Positions 7,853 through 16,471 of a stretch of 49,774 nt of DNA are shown in pieces. The notes under the pieces are model-generated. The model was given only the letters and a program-made list of their open reading frames with translations. It did not search any database and was not told where the DNA came from. Position numbers and translations under genes: made by a program. Position 1 is the stretch's first letter, and each line of letters begins with the position of its first letter. The DNA comes from an uncultured Clostridium sp. (GTDB lineage Bacteria > Bacillota > Clostridia > TANB77 > CAG-508). The DNA is taken from the NCBI GenBank assembly GCA_945946655.1, contig CAMEWM010000008.1, forward strand, positions 1 through 49,774, in the 5' to 3' direction.

Positions 7853-10048
7853 ATGTCAGAAAATATAAATCACACTATAGAAGAAGTATTAGAGACTGTG
7901 AAAAAATCAAATAGAAGAGCAGATTTAAAATTGATAAGAAAGGCATATGATTTTGCAAAAGCACAACATGGAGATCAATTAAGAAAATCTGGAGAACCTT
8001 ATATAATACATCCAGTTCAAGTTGCATATATATTATCTACTCTTGGATTAGATGAAAGTACTATTTGTGCTGCTCTTTTACATGATGTGGTTGAAGATAC
8101 TAAAGTAACATTGCAAGACATATCAAAAGAATTCTCTCCTGAAATTGCAGAGATGGTGGATGGCGTAACAAAGCTTGGAAAGCTAAATTATACCAGTCAA
8201 CAAGAACAACAGGTAGAAAATTATAGAAAAATGTTCCTAGCAATGGGAAAGGATATAAGAGTAATACTTATAAAATTAGCAGATAGACTTCACAATATGA
8301 GAACACTAAAATATCTAGCAAGAGATCGTCAGATTGCAAATGCAAGAGAAACAATGGATTTATATGCACCTCTTGCTAATAGATTAGGTATGTACTCTCT
8401 AAAATGGGAGTTAGAAGATTTGTCTTTTAAATATCTATATCCTGAAGAATATAGAGAATTAGTAGAAGGCATAGATAAAAAAAGGGAAGAAAGATTAAAG
8501 TTCATAGATCAAATAATGGACGAAATCAAAATTGCATTAAAGAAACAAAAGATAGAAGCGGAGATAACAGGTAGGGCAAAGCATTTATACAGTATTTATA
8601 GGAAAATGCAAAGAGATAATAAGACACTTGATCAGATATATGACTTATTTGCATTAAGAATAATTGTTAATTCTGTAAAAGACTGCTACGCAGCTTTAGG
8701 TGTTGTGCATGAACTATATAATCCAATGCCGGGAAGATTTAAAGATTACATATCAGTACCAAAACCTAATATGTATCAATCTTTGCATACTACTCTAATA
8801 GGTCCAAAAGGAACTCCATTTGAAGTGCAAATACGTACTTGGGATATGCATAGAGTTGCTGAATATGGTATTGCAGCCCATTGGGCATATAAAGAGGCAA
8901 GTTTCTTTGGAGGGAAAAAAGCAAATGTAACAGTAAGTGAGGACAAACTATCTTGGCTTAGAGAAACTCTTGAATGGCAGAAAGATATGCAAGACCCTCA
9001 AGAATTTTTAAATACATTAAAGACAGAGTTGTTTGAGGATGAAGTTTATGTATTTACTCCAAAGGGAAAAATTCAAGTACTACCAAAGGGCGCTACTCCT
9101 ATAGACTTTGCATATAGCATTCATGAGGAAATAGGAAATCATATGACTGGATGTAAAATAAATAGTAAAATGATGCCTATTGTAACTAAGCTAAAGAATG
9201 GTGATATTGTAGAAATATTAACATCAGATAAGTCTAAGGGACCTAGTAGAGATTGGCTTAAATTTATAAAAAGTAGTACAGCTAAAACTCGTATACAACA
9301 GTGGTTTAAAAAGCATGAAAGAGTAGAAAATATTGCAAAAGGAAAAGAAGCTTTAGAAAAAGAAGTTAAGAAAATTGGAATGAGCTATCCTGAATTATTT
9401 AGACCAGAATTTGTAGATGTAGCAATTGATAGATATAAATTTAATGGCATAGATGATATGTTTGCAAGTGTTGGATTTGGAACAATAACAGCAAACAAGA
9501 TAGTGTCAAGAGTACTAGAAGAATATAGAAAAGTACATAAAGAGGAAAACATTGAAGCTAAAATAGAAGAACTATCAAAAGAAAAAATTAATAACAAACC
9601 TTCTACAAGTGGAGTAATAGTAAAAGGAATAGATAACTGTTTAGTAAAATTATCAAAGTGTTGTAATCCAGTGCCTGGAGATGAAATAATAGGATATATT
9701 ACAAAAGGAAGAGGAGTATCTGTACATAGAAAAGATTGCAAAAATGTAAAAGATTTATTATCAGAAGAAAATAGAATGATAGATGTATCTTGGTACACGG
9801 ATAAGCCTTCAACATATAATGTTGACATTATTGTATATTCTAACGATAGAGATGGATTGTTAGCTGATATAATTGCAACAGTTACAGCGGAAAAGACACC
9901 AATAATAGTAATAAATTCTAAAGTATCAAAAGAGAGAATTGTATTAACGGAATTGACAATAGAAGTTAGCAACATAGCACAATTAAATAGTGTTCTAAAA
10001 GCAATAAGGAAAATTGATAGTGTTTATGAAGTAAAAAGAAATAAATAA
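7853..10048 (+). CDS. relA: bifunctional (p)ppGpp synthetase/hydrolase
   Basis: Makes and degrades the stringent-response alarmone. Domains in order: HD hydrolase (HDVVEDT near residue 80, so hydrolysis is probably active), synthetase (RIIVNSVKDCYAALG, GRFKDYISVPKPNMYQSLHT, FEVQIRTWDMHRVAEYGIAAHW), TGS (VYVFTPKGKIQVLPKGATPI), a Cys-rich zinc-finger/helical region (LSKCCNPVPGD and HRKDCKN) and a C-terminal ACT domain. At 731 residues it is a standard long Rel protein. A second, degenerate synthetase-like protein is at 32422. The gene follows recJ by 30 bases, which fits the common recJ-(apt)-relA order, here without apt. Confidence 0.95.
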   Translation: MSENINHTIEEVLETVKKSNRRADLKLIRKAYDFAKAQHGDQLRKSGEPYIIHPVQVAYILSTLGLDESTICAALLHDVVEDTKVTLQDISKEFSPEIAEMVDGVTKLGKLNYTSQQEQQVENYRKMFLAMGKDIRVILIKLADRLHNMRTLKYLARDRQIANARETMDLYAPLANRLGMYSLKWELEDLSFKYLYPEEYRELVEGIDKKREERLKFIDQIMDEIKIALKKQKIEAEITGRAKHLYSIYRKMQRDNKTLDQIYDLFALRIIVNSVKDCYAALGVVHELYNPMPGRFKDYISVPKPNMYQSLHTTLIGPKGTPFEVQIRTWDMHRVAEYGIAAHWAYKEASFFGGKKANVTVSEDKLSWLRETLEWQKDMQDPQEFLNTLKTELFEDEVYVFTPKGKIQVLPKGATPIDFAYSIHEEIGNHMTGCKINSKMMPIVTKLKNGDIVEILTSDKSKGPSRDWLKFIKSSTAKTRIQQWFKKHERVENIAKGKEALEKEVKKIGMSYPELFRPEFVDVAIDRYKFNGIDDMFASVGFGTITANKIVSRVLEEYRKVHKEENIEAKIEELSKEKINNKPSTSGVIVKGIDNCLVKLSKCCNPVPGDEIIGYITKGRGVSVHRKDCKNVKDLLSEENRMIDVSWYTDKPSTYNVDIIVYSNDRDGLLADIIATVTAEKTPIIVINSKVSKERIVLTELTIEVSNIAQLNSVLKAIRKIDSVYEVKRNK

Positions 10049-10052
10049 AAGA

Positions 10053-10097
10053 ACCATTTAGGAACATGTGGAACCATCAACAACTGTTCCTAATGGT
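10053..10097 (+). other. inverted repeat between relA and MBL hydrolase gene
   Basis: ACCATTTAGGAACA (10053-10066) is the inverse of TGTTCCTAATGGT (10085-10097) with one bulged T. The 18-nt loop contains a further GGAACCA copy that could compete for TGTTCC. There is no T run, so it is not a standard terminator. It sits directly upstream of the Shine-Dalgarno at 10103-10110 of the next gene. Confidence 0.6.
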
Positions 10098-10115
10098 ACA
10101 CAGGGAGAGAAACAG

Positions 10116-10766
10116 ATGATATTAAAAAGATTAAAAGTCCAAACTACTTTGGGTGAAGCTACAAATTGTTATATAGTAGAGGACGAAGAAACAAAAGAAA
10201 CAATGGTTATCGATCCGGGAGGAGAGATTGAAAAAATTGTTGAAATGTTAGATATTTTAGAGGCAAAGGTAAAGTATATATATTTAACTCATTGCCATGG
10301 GGATCATATAGGAGCAGTAACAGCATTAAAGAATAGAAAAGGCGGAAAAATTTTAATTCATAGAGATGATGCTGATGGACTAAATGATGAAAATATTAAT
10401 TTAAGTTCATGTATTGATATGGGAAATATAGAACTAGAACCTGACTCTAGAGTAGATGATGGAGACTTAATTCATATAGGAGAATTGGAATTTAAGGTTA
10501 TTCATACTCCAGGACATACAAAAGGAGGAAGTTCATTATATTGCGAAAAAGAAGGCTTGTTATTTTCTGGAGACACATTATTCAGAGGAACTTGGGGAAG
10601 AACAGATTTACCAACTAGTTCTTTTGAATCAATAATAGATTCGATTACAAAGAAATTATTAATTTTACCAAATGAAACAATAGTGTACCCTGGACATGGA
10701 AAATCAACACTAATAAAAGAAGAAAAACCAATTTATTTGGAATTAAAACCAAGGCAAGATATATAG
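10116..10766 (+). CDS. metallo-beta-lactamase-fold hydrolase (glyoxalase II-like, YcbL type)
   Basis: A 216-residue MBL-fold enzyme, probably a thiolester hydrolase. The metal motif is THCHGDH (H59, H61, D63, H64), followed by HTPGHTKGG, FSGDTLFRGTWGRTD and the last ligand in YPGHGKST. The length matches short bacterial glyoxalase II-like proteins. I place the start at ATG 10116 because GGGAGAGA lies 6-13 bases upstream; a GTG at 10068 in frame would begin inside the preceding inverted repeat and has no ribosome site. Its place between relA and hisS is a widespread Clostridia arrangement. The physiological substrate is not shown by sequence. Confidence 0.88.
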   Translation: MILKRLKVQTTLGEATNCYIVEDEETKETMVIDPGGEIEKIVEMLDILEAKVKYIYLTHCHGDHIGAVTALKNRKGGKILIHRDDADGLNDENINLSSCIDMGNIELEPDSRVDDGDLIHIGELEFKVIHTPGHTKGGSSLYCEKEGLLFSGDTLFRGTWGRTDLPTSSFESIIDSITKKLLILPNETIVYPGHGKSTLIKEEKPIYLELKPRQDI

Positions 10767-10778
10767 AAGGAGGAAAAT

Positions 10779-12092
10779 ATGGGAAAGACAGAACCAAGAA
10801 CATTACCTGGTTTTATGGAATTATTGCCAAATGAGCAGATTTTATTTGACCAGATGAAACAAAAAATAGAGGATTCGTATAAAACATTTGGATTTTTACC
10901 AATAGATACACCAATAATCGAATCATCTGAAGTATTATTAGCAAAGGCTGGAGGTGAAACTGAAAAGCAAATATATAGATTCACAAAAGGTGATAATGAC
11001 CTATCTTTAAGATTTGATTTAACAGTTCCACTTGCTAAATATGTAGCAAAGAATTATGGAAATTTAAATTTTCCATTTAGAAGATATCAGATAGGAAAAG
11101 TTTATAGAGGAGAGAAAGCTCAAAAAGGTAGATATAGAGAATTCTATCAATGTGATATAGATATAATTGGAGATGGAGAATTGGATATAATAAATGATGC
11201 AGAGATACCTTCAGTTATATACTCAACATTTAGAAAATTAGGATTTGAAAACTTCACGGTAAAAATTAATAATAGAAAGATATTAAATGGATTATATGAA
11301 AGCATCGGACAAAAAGAAAATTCTGTTGAGATCATGAGAATTATCGATAAAATAGAGAAGATTGGTGAGGATGCTGTAAAAGAAGAAATATCAAAATTAG
11401 GTGTTTCTGATAATGATATCGAAAAAATAATCAATTTTATTAAGATAGATGGCACATCTGATGAAAAAATAGAAAAATTAGAAAATCTTCAAATTGACAA
11501 TGAGACATACCTAATGGGAGTAAATGAACTTAAAGAGGTAATAAATAATATACGATTATTTGGAGTTCCTGAAAAGAATTTTACAGTTGATTTAACAATA
11601 GCAAGAGGACTAGACTATTATACAGGAACTGTATATGAAACTTTCTTAAATGAATACAGAGAGCTTGGAAGTGTTTGCTCTGGTGGAAGATATGAGAACT
11701 TAGCAGAAAATTATACAGATAGAAAGTTACCAGGAGTTGGAATTTCTATAGGGCTAACAAGATTGTTCTATAAACTAAATGAGTTAAATCTTATAAAAGC
11801 TGATAAAAAGTCAATATCAAACATTTTAATAATTCCAATGACAGAGAAAAAAGAAGTTCCTTTTAAATTAGCAACAGATTTAAGACAATTAGGTGTAAAT
11901 ACAGAAATATATCTGAGTGATAAAAAAATAAAAGCAAAAATGAAATATGCAGATAAACTAGAAATTCCATATGTTGTTGTTATTGGTGATGAAGAAATAG
12001 AAACTAAAAAAATAAAATTAAAAAATATGACAACTGGAGAAGAAATAGAATTAGATTTTGATGCAGAAAGTATAAAGAAAATAATTGATTAA
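10779..12092 (+). CDS. hisS: histidyl-tRNA synthetase
   Basis: Charges tRNA-His. Class II core: motif 2 appears as YQIGKVYRGEKAQKGRYREF, the histidine-binding signature as GLDYYTGTVYE, then SGGRYENL and motif 3 GVGISIGLTRLF. The C-terminal anticodon domain covers about residues 345-437. At 437 residues it is slightly longer than many homologues because of the insertion domain near 170-255. GAAGGAGG precedes ATG 10779, 12 bases after the hydrolase stop, so it is translated from the same message. Confidence 0.95.
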   Translation: MGKTEPRTLPGFMELLPNEQILFDQMKQKIEDSYKTFGFLPIDTPIIESSEVLLAKAGGETEKQIYRFTKGDNDLSLRFDLTVPLAKYVAKNYGNLNFPFRRYQIGKVYRGEKAQKGRYREFYQCDIDIIGDGELDIINDAEIPSVIYSTFRKLGFENFTVKINNRKILNGLYESIGQKENSVEIMRIIDKIEKIGEDAVKEEISKLGVSDNDIEKIINFIKIDGTSDEKIEKLENLQIDNETYLMGVNELKEVINNIRLFGVPEKNFTVDLTIARGLDYYTGTVYETFLNEYRELGSVCSGGRYENLAENYTDRKLPGVGISIGLTRLFYKLNELNLIKADKKSISNILIIPMTEKKEVPFKLATDLRQLGVNTEIYLSDKKIKAKMKYADKLEIPYVVVIGDEEIETKKIKLKNMTTGEEIELDFDAESIKKIID

Positions 12093-12110
12093 TAATAGGA
12101 GATAAATAAA

Positions 12111-13664
12111 ATGAAAAGTAAAAAAGTATTAGTAGCATTTATAATAATCTTAGTAATATTAATAATTTGTGGAGGAGCTTTTGCATATATTTTTTATCAA
12201 ACAGATTTATTAAAGACTAACGCACAATTGTTTTCTAAATATGGAAAGGAAGCAATTAATGATATAGCAGAATTCTTCTATGATGAAAATATAAATGCAT
12301 ATTATGAGAAGAAATTATCTAGTAATAGTGAAAATGATGGAAATGTAAACATCAAGGTACAGATAAATAATGATGATGAAGATGTTACATTAAATGATAC
12401 TGCTTTAACATTTAATGGAGCTACTGACGTTTATAATAAAAAAGCAGAGCAAAATATCGACCTAAATTATTCTAATAACGAAAAATTTTCATTTGCATAT
12501 GTAAGAAATAATGATTTATATGCTTTAGCATCAGATGAAATAGTAAATAAATATATTGCTGTAGACAATAATAACTTAAAAGAATTAGCTAATAAATTAG
12601 GTGTAGAAGACACAGCAGATATTCCAGATAGAATAAATCTAGAAGAATATCAATCTAAGTTAAATAAAGAAGAGATAGAATCTTTACAAAATAAATATAT
12701 GAGCATAATAACTAATCAACTTGTAGAAGAGGACTTTAGTAAAAAAGAAGGAAAAGAAAATGCATATGTATTAACAATTCGTGATGAAAAATTAAAGGTA
12801 ATACTTACTAATATAATCAATGAATTAAAAAATGAAGCATTTGTATTAGATACGCTAGAAAGCCAAGACGAAATTAAAGAATATCAAGACAATATAGATA
12901 CATTGACAGAAGAGCTAAAAAATGAAGATTTTTCAGATGCTAGTATACAAATAACTGTAGAAAAAGCTGAGAATGGTATTGCAAACATTCAATTATCAAT
13001 GATTTCTCAAAGTGAAAGTATGACTTTAGATATTACAAAATCAAATGAAGCAAACATAACTATAAATGTTAAATATGAATCTAATAGTAGTTCATTATAT
13101 GATGAAGATGAAAATACTACTTCACAAGAATTTACTATAGAGTTGAGTAAAACAGCTACTACAGATGGATGCAAATACAATCTTTCTGGAGAAATAGAAG
13201 ATAGTAAAATTTCGTATAGCATAGAGTTGACAGGTTTGTCAACAAATTCTGTGACAGAAAAATACATTATAGAATATACACAAGATGACGATACTAATTT
13301 TGCGTTAGAATATAATAATAAAATAAAGTTCAAAGATAATGTAGAAACTACAGATTTAGACGAAGATAATACTGTAATATTAAATGACTATAATGATGCT
13401 GATGAATTACAAAATTTAATACAACAAATTGGAGAGCAAATAATAAAAGTAAACGGCGAGAAAATAAATAGAGCCATGGAAGATGCTGATAGTACGAAGG
13501 AATATGGATTAATAGTTTATGTTATAAAACAACAACAAGGAATCATTGAAAAAGCGCAACAAGCACAACAAAATAATCTAGAAAAAATACAACAAGAAAC
13601 TGAACTTATGAATGAACAATTAAGAGAATTTGACAATTACTTAAATACAGAATCTTATGAATAA
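12111..13664 (+). CDS. membrane-anchored extracytoplasmic protein, unknown function
   Basis: A 517-residue protein not recognised with certainty. The N-terminus has one hydrophobic segment (about residues 5-28) after a basic start, typical of a membrane anchor or uncleaved signal. The rest is acidic, Asn/Asp/Glu/Ser-rich and beta-prone, with charged helical stretches near residues 180-290 and a Gln-rich coiled segment near 465-510. The layout resembles anchored extracytoplasmic proteins of uncultured Clostridia annotated only as DUFs. It starts 18 bases after hisS with a GGAG site, so it is probably the last gene of the recJ-relA-hisS run. A bidirectional terminator follows. Confidence 0.75.
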   Translation: MKSKKVLVAFIIILVILIICGGAFAYIFYQTDLLKTNAQLFSKYGKEAINDIAEFFYDENINAYYEKKLSSNSENDGNVNIKVQINNDDEDVTLNDTALTFNGATDVYNKKAEQNIDLNYSNNEKFSFAYVRNNDLYALASDEIVNKYIAVDNNNLKELANKLGVEDTADIPDRINLEEYQSKLNKEEIESLQNKYMSIITNQLVEEDFSKKEGKENAYVLTIRDEKLKVILTNIINELKNEAFVLDTLESQDEIKEYQDNIDTLTEELKNEDFSDASIQITVEKAENGIANIQLSMISQSESMTLDITKSNEANITINVKYESNSSSLYDEDENTTSQEFTIELSKTATTDGCKYNLSGEIEDSKISYSIELTGLSTNSVTEKYIIEYTQDDDTNFALEYNNKIKFKDNVETTDLDEDNTVILNDYNDADELQNLIQQIGEQIIKVNGEKINRAMEDADSTKEYGLIVYVIKQQQGIIEKAQQAQQNNLEKIQQETELMNEQLREFDNYLNTESYE

Positions 13665-13666
13665 TA

Positions 13667-13707
13667 AAAAATGAAGTGGATATTTTATTTATCTACTTCA
13701 TTTTTTT
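13667..13707. terminator. bidirectional terminator between convergent genes
   Basis: A/T-flanked stem AATGAAGTGGATA / TATCTACTTCATT (one G-T pair) with an A tract before and a T7 tract after. It serves the plus gene and the minus-strand spoIIP. Confidence 0.85.
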
Positions 13708-13714
13708 ATAGAAA

Positions 13715-14821
13715 TCATTTTAAAACTTCATCCAATACTTTAGATAAATATTTCATACTAGCCATTGATTGTTCTAATGTATTACCTGTTGCACCAACTT
13801 CAATTATACAAGCTGCTCTGCCAAGTTGCTGATTGTATCTACTATTTCGTAGCAAAATAGGTCTAAATAAGCCAGGATACAATTCATTGGCTTTTGCTTG
13901 AACCTTAATAGCAAATTTTAAATTTTGTTGCCAATTTGGATGTTCTAATCCACCACCATCAGAGCCAATTACGAACATCAACTGTGAAACAATTTCATCT
14001 CCAATTTTTACAGAAGGAGCATAAGAAGTATCTGCAATAGCATCTCTATGCAAATCAATAATTATGTCTGTACCAGGATGAGAAATAAGTAAGCTCTCAA
14101 CAGTTGCCATTGATCTGCCATAAGAGCCTGAATAAGCAGGATAATCGTGATATGTTTTATCATGAATAACATTATAACCATAAGATAACAGCTGGTCTGA
14201 AAGAGAATCTCCCACTCTTGCAACAGAAAAATTTAAATCAATAGTTCGAAAAGTTCCACTTTCCTCATAAGTATAGGCATCAGTTGGAGTATAGCTTTCA
14301 CATGTATGAGTATGAAAAATCATAATATCAGATTTATTTATATCAAGAGTATCACAGCTTAAGATATCATCTGTTAAAGTATAATTAGTACTATTTTTAA
14401 TTTCAACGCCATTATAATCATTTGTATATGTATTAGGAACTCCACTTTCTATTACTTGAGTCTCTAAGTTCGTATCTGCGTGTTTAACAGAATCAGTATT
14501 GTCTGGAGGAAAAGACAAATTAGATTCATCATCTGAGTTAACGGTGGCAAGCTCAATAGAAGAAATAATAGGGAGTTGATAATTTAGCAAAAACTGTACA
14601 GGACTTTTGGATTCTACATAAGATGTTTCTACAGAATATAAATCAGTACTATTTAGCTCTGCAATTCCAGGAATTGTTAGATTTAATATATTGGAAGAAA
14701 AATCAGGAAAGTTAATATTTGAGGCTAATGGAAAAATAAAAAATATAAATATAGAGATTAATACAATTATAAATAAATATTTAATTATGCCTTTTATATT
14801 AATTACAGCTATATTGAACAT
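13715..14821 (-). CDS. spoIIP: stage II sporulation protein P (engulfment peptidoglycan hydrolase)
   Basis: SpoIIP acts with SpoIID and SpoIIM in peptidoglycan degradation during forespore engulfment. The 368-residue product has an N-terminal transmembrane segment near residues 14-32 and a low-complexity linker. The C-terminal amidase domain shows MIFHTHTCESYTP, DIIIDLHRDA, GSDGGGLEHPNW and IIEVGATGNTLEQSMASM, which carry the expected metal-binding His/Glu residues. AAAGGAG precedes the ATG. In many Firmicutes gpr lies upstream; here the gene stands alone, divergent from pgi. A SigE-type promoter is expected, but I could not identify one with confidence. It is the strongest evidence in the window for endospore formation. 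Confidence 0.93.
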   Translation of the reverse strand: MFNIAVINIKGIIKYLFIIVLISIFIFFIFPLASNINFPDFSSNILNLTIPGIAELNSTDLYSVETSYVESKSPVQFLLNYQLPIISSIELATVNSDDESNLSFPPDNTDSVKHADTNLETQVIESGVPNTYTNDYNGVEIKNSTNYTLTDDILSCDTLDINKSDIMIFHTHTCESYTPTDAYTYEESGTFRTIDLNFSVARVGDSLSDQLLSYGYNVIHDKTYHDYPAYSGSYGRSMATVESLLISHPGTDIIIDLHRDAIADTSYAPSVKIGDEIVSQLMFVIGSDGGGLEHPNWQQNLKFAIKVQAKANELYPGLFRPILLRNSRYNQQLGRAACIIEVGATGNTLEQSMASMKYLSKVLDEVLK

Positions 14822-14887
14822 AACTTTTCTCCTTTGTCCTGATATTTAAAAGTATATTCAAAACTATAATAAATATTACAAAAACTC

Positions 14888-14916
14888 TTGAAACAAGAAA
14901 GTTTTTAATATATGAT
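14888..14916 (+). promoter_or_regulatory. SigA promoter for pgi
   Basis: TTGAAA at 14888-14893, 17 bp, TATGAT at 14911-14916. The -10 box includes the in-frame ATG at 14912, which rules that codon out as the start in this transcript. Confidence 0.78.
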
Positions 14917-14947
14917 AAATAAAATAATAAACAAAGGAGTGAATGAT

Positions 14948-16255
14948 ATGGTTGGTTTAAAATTAGATTTTAAAAATACAGGAATTAGTGATGATGCTAT
15001 TCTTAAATATAATAAAAAAGTAGCAGAAATTCATAAAGAATTACATGAAAAAAAAGATGATGAACAAGAGTTTTTAGGATGGCTTGAACTTCCAACAAAA
15101 TATAATAAGAAAGAGTTTAAAAAGATAAAAGAGTGTGCCCAAAGAATACAAAAAAATTCTGATATATTACTAGTAATAGGTATAGGTGGATCGTATTTAG
15201 GTGCAAGGGCTGTAATAGAAGCACTAACTAATACATTTTATAACATGCAAGATACGAAAGTAAGAAAAACTCCACAAATAATATATGTTGGAAACAATTT
15301 AAGTCCTAACTATATCAATGATGTAATAGATTTTATTGGAAATAAAGATTTTTCTATAAATGTAATATCAAAATCTGGAACAACAACAGAACCAGCTATT
15401 GCATTTAGAATATTTAGAGAGTTATTAGAAGCAAAATATGATTTAGAAGAGGCAAGAAGCAGAATATATGTTACTACAGACAAAGAAAGGGGAGCATTAA
15501 AGCAGCTAGCAACTAAAGAAAAGTATGAGACATTTATAATTCCAGATAATGTGGGTGGAAGATATTCTGTGTTAACGCCAGTTGGACTTCTTCCTATAGC
15601 TGTAGCAGGAGTAGATATAGATAAACTAATGAAGGGGGCAAGGTTTGCTCAAGACAAATACTGTGATGAAGATTTAAAATATAATGAATGTTATCAATAT
15701 GCAGTTGTAAGAAATATATTATATAAAAATGATAAAACAATAGAAATTTTAGCAAATTATGAACCTAAAATGCACTATATGACAGAATGGTGGAAACAAT
15801 TATATGGTGAAAGTGAAGGAAAAGATGGAAAGGGAATATTCCCAACTGGAGTCGACTTTACTACAGACTTACATTCACTTGGTCAGTACATTCAAGAGGG
15901 AAGAAGAAATCTATTTGAAACAGTTATAAGAATAGAGAGACCTGATACTAATATTTCTATCAATATAGATGAAGACGATTTAGATGGATTAAATTATCTT
16001 GTTGGAAAATCATTGGATTTTGTAAATAAAAAGGCGATGGAGGGAACTATAGAGGCACATGTTGACGGGAATGTACCTAATATATTAATAACAATGCAAG
16101 AATTAAACGAAGAAACCATAGGTCAATTAATATATTTCTTTGAACTTGCATGTGCAATGTCTGGAAAAATATTAGAAGTAAATCCATTCAATCAACCAGG
16201 CGTAGAAAAATATAAGAAAAATATGTTCAGATTATTAAAGAAACCAGGATATTAA
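14948..16255 (+). CDS. pgi: glucose-6-phosphate isomerase
   Basis: Interconverts glucose-6-phosphate and fructose-6-phosphate in glycolysis. Motifs include [18 protein letters not shown], the sugar-phosphate loop [43 protein letters not shown] and the C-terminal [13 protein letters not shown] start it at ATG 14948, giving 435 residues, because AAAGGAG lies 8 bases upstream, while an in-frame ATG at 14912 lies inside the -10 box. The short form is normal in Firmicutes. It is a single-gene unit with its own promoter and a strong terminator. With glgP it supports hexose-phosphate flow into glycolysis. Confidence 0.95.
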   Translation: MVGLKLDFKNTGISDDAILKYNKKVAEIHKELHEKKDDEQEFLGWLELPTKYNKKEFKKIKECAQRIQKNSDILLVIGIGGSYLGARAVIEALTNTFYNMQDTKVRKTPQIIYVGNNLSPNYINDVIDFIGNKDFSINVISKSGTTTEPAIAFRIFRELLEAKYDLEEARSRIYVTTDKERGALKQLATKEKYETFIIPDNVGGRYSVLTPVGLLPIAVAGVDIDKLMKGARFAQDKYCDEDLKYNECYQYAVVRNILYKNDKTIEILANYEPKMHYMTEWWKQLYGESEGKDGKGIFPTGVDFTTDLHSLGQYIQEGRRNLFETVIRIERPDTNISINIDEDDLDGLNYLVGKSLDFVNKKAMEGTIEAHVDGNVPNILITMQELNEETIGQLIYFFELACAMSGKILEVNPFNQPGVEKYKKNMFRLLKKPGY

Positions 16256-16261
16256 ACATAA

Positions 16262-16308
16262 AAAATAAAATGTTGAAACTATATAAACTTCAACATTTTA
16301 TTTTTTTT
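16262..16308 (+). terminator. terminator after pgi
   Basis: Stem with core TGTTGAA (16271-16277) / TTCAACA (16289-16295), extended by A/T pairs on both sides, then T8. Confidence 0.88.
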
Positions 16309-16403
16309 ATTTAATGTATAAGGAGTAATTAGAAATCAATCAAAGATAGACACAAAGGACATAGATTGATGGATAATTATTTCGCAAGTATAATTTCTAG
16401 ATA

Positions 16404-16432
16404 TTGATAAAAATAGATGAGTAATATATAAT
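16404..16432 (+). promoter_or_regulatory. SigA promoter for LRR surface protein gene
   Basis: TTGATA at 16404-16409, 17 bp, TATAAT at 16427-16432; start codon at 16472. The 90 bases before it hold only an imperfect inverted repeat (ATCAATC ... GATTGAT). Confidence 0.72.
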
Positions 16433-16471
16433 ATAAACCAATAAGTAGAAAGAAAAAAGGAGAATAAACAA

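Noticed and set aside
9385..9975. 196-codon minus-strand frame inside relA
   Set aside because: Antisense to the conserved C-terminal domains of Rel; no ribosome site or recognisable protein.
10068..10115. GTG start giving a 232-residue MBL hydrolase
   Set aside because: It lies inside an inverted repeat without a ribosome site; ATG 10116 has GGGAGAGA upstream and fits family length.
14912..14947. Upstream ATG for pgi
   Set aside because: It is part of the -10 box of the predicted promoter; ATG 14948 has AAAGGAG at correct spacing.
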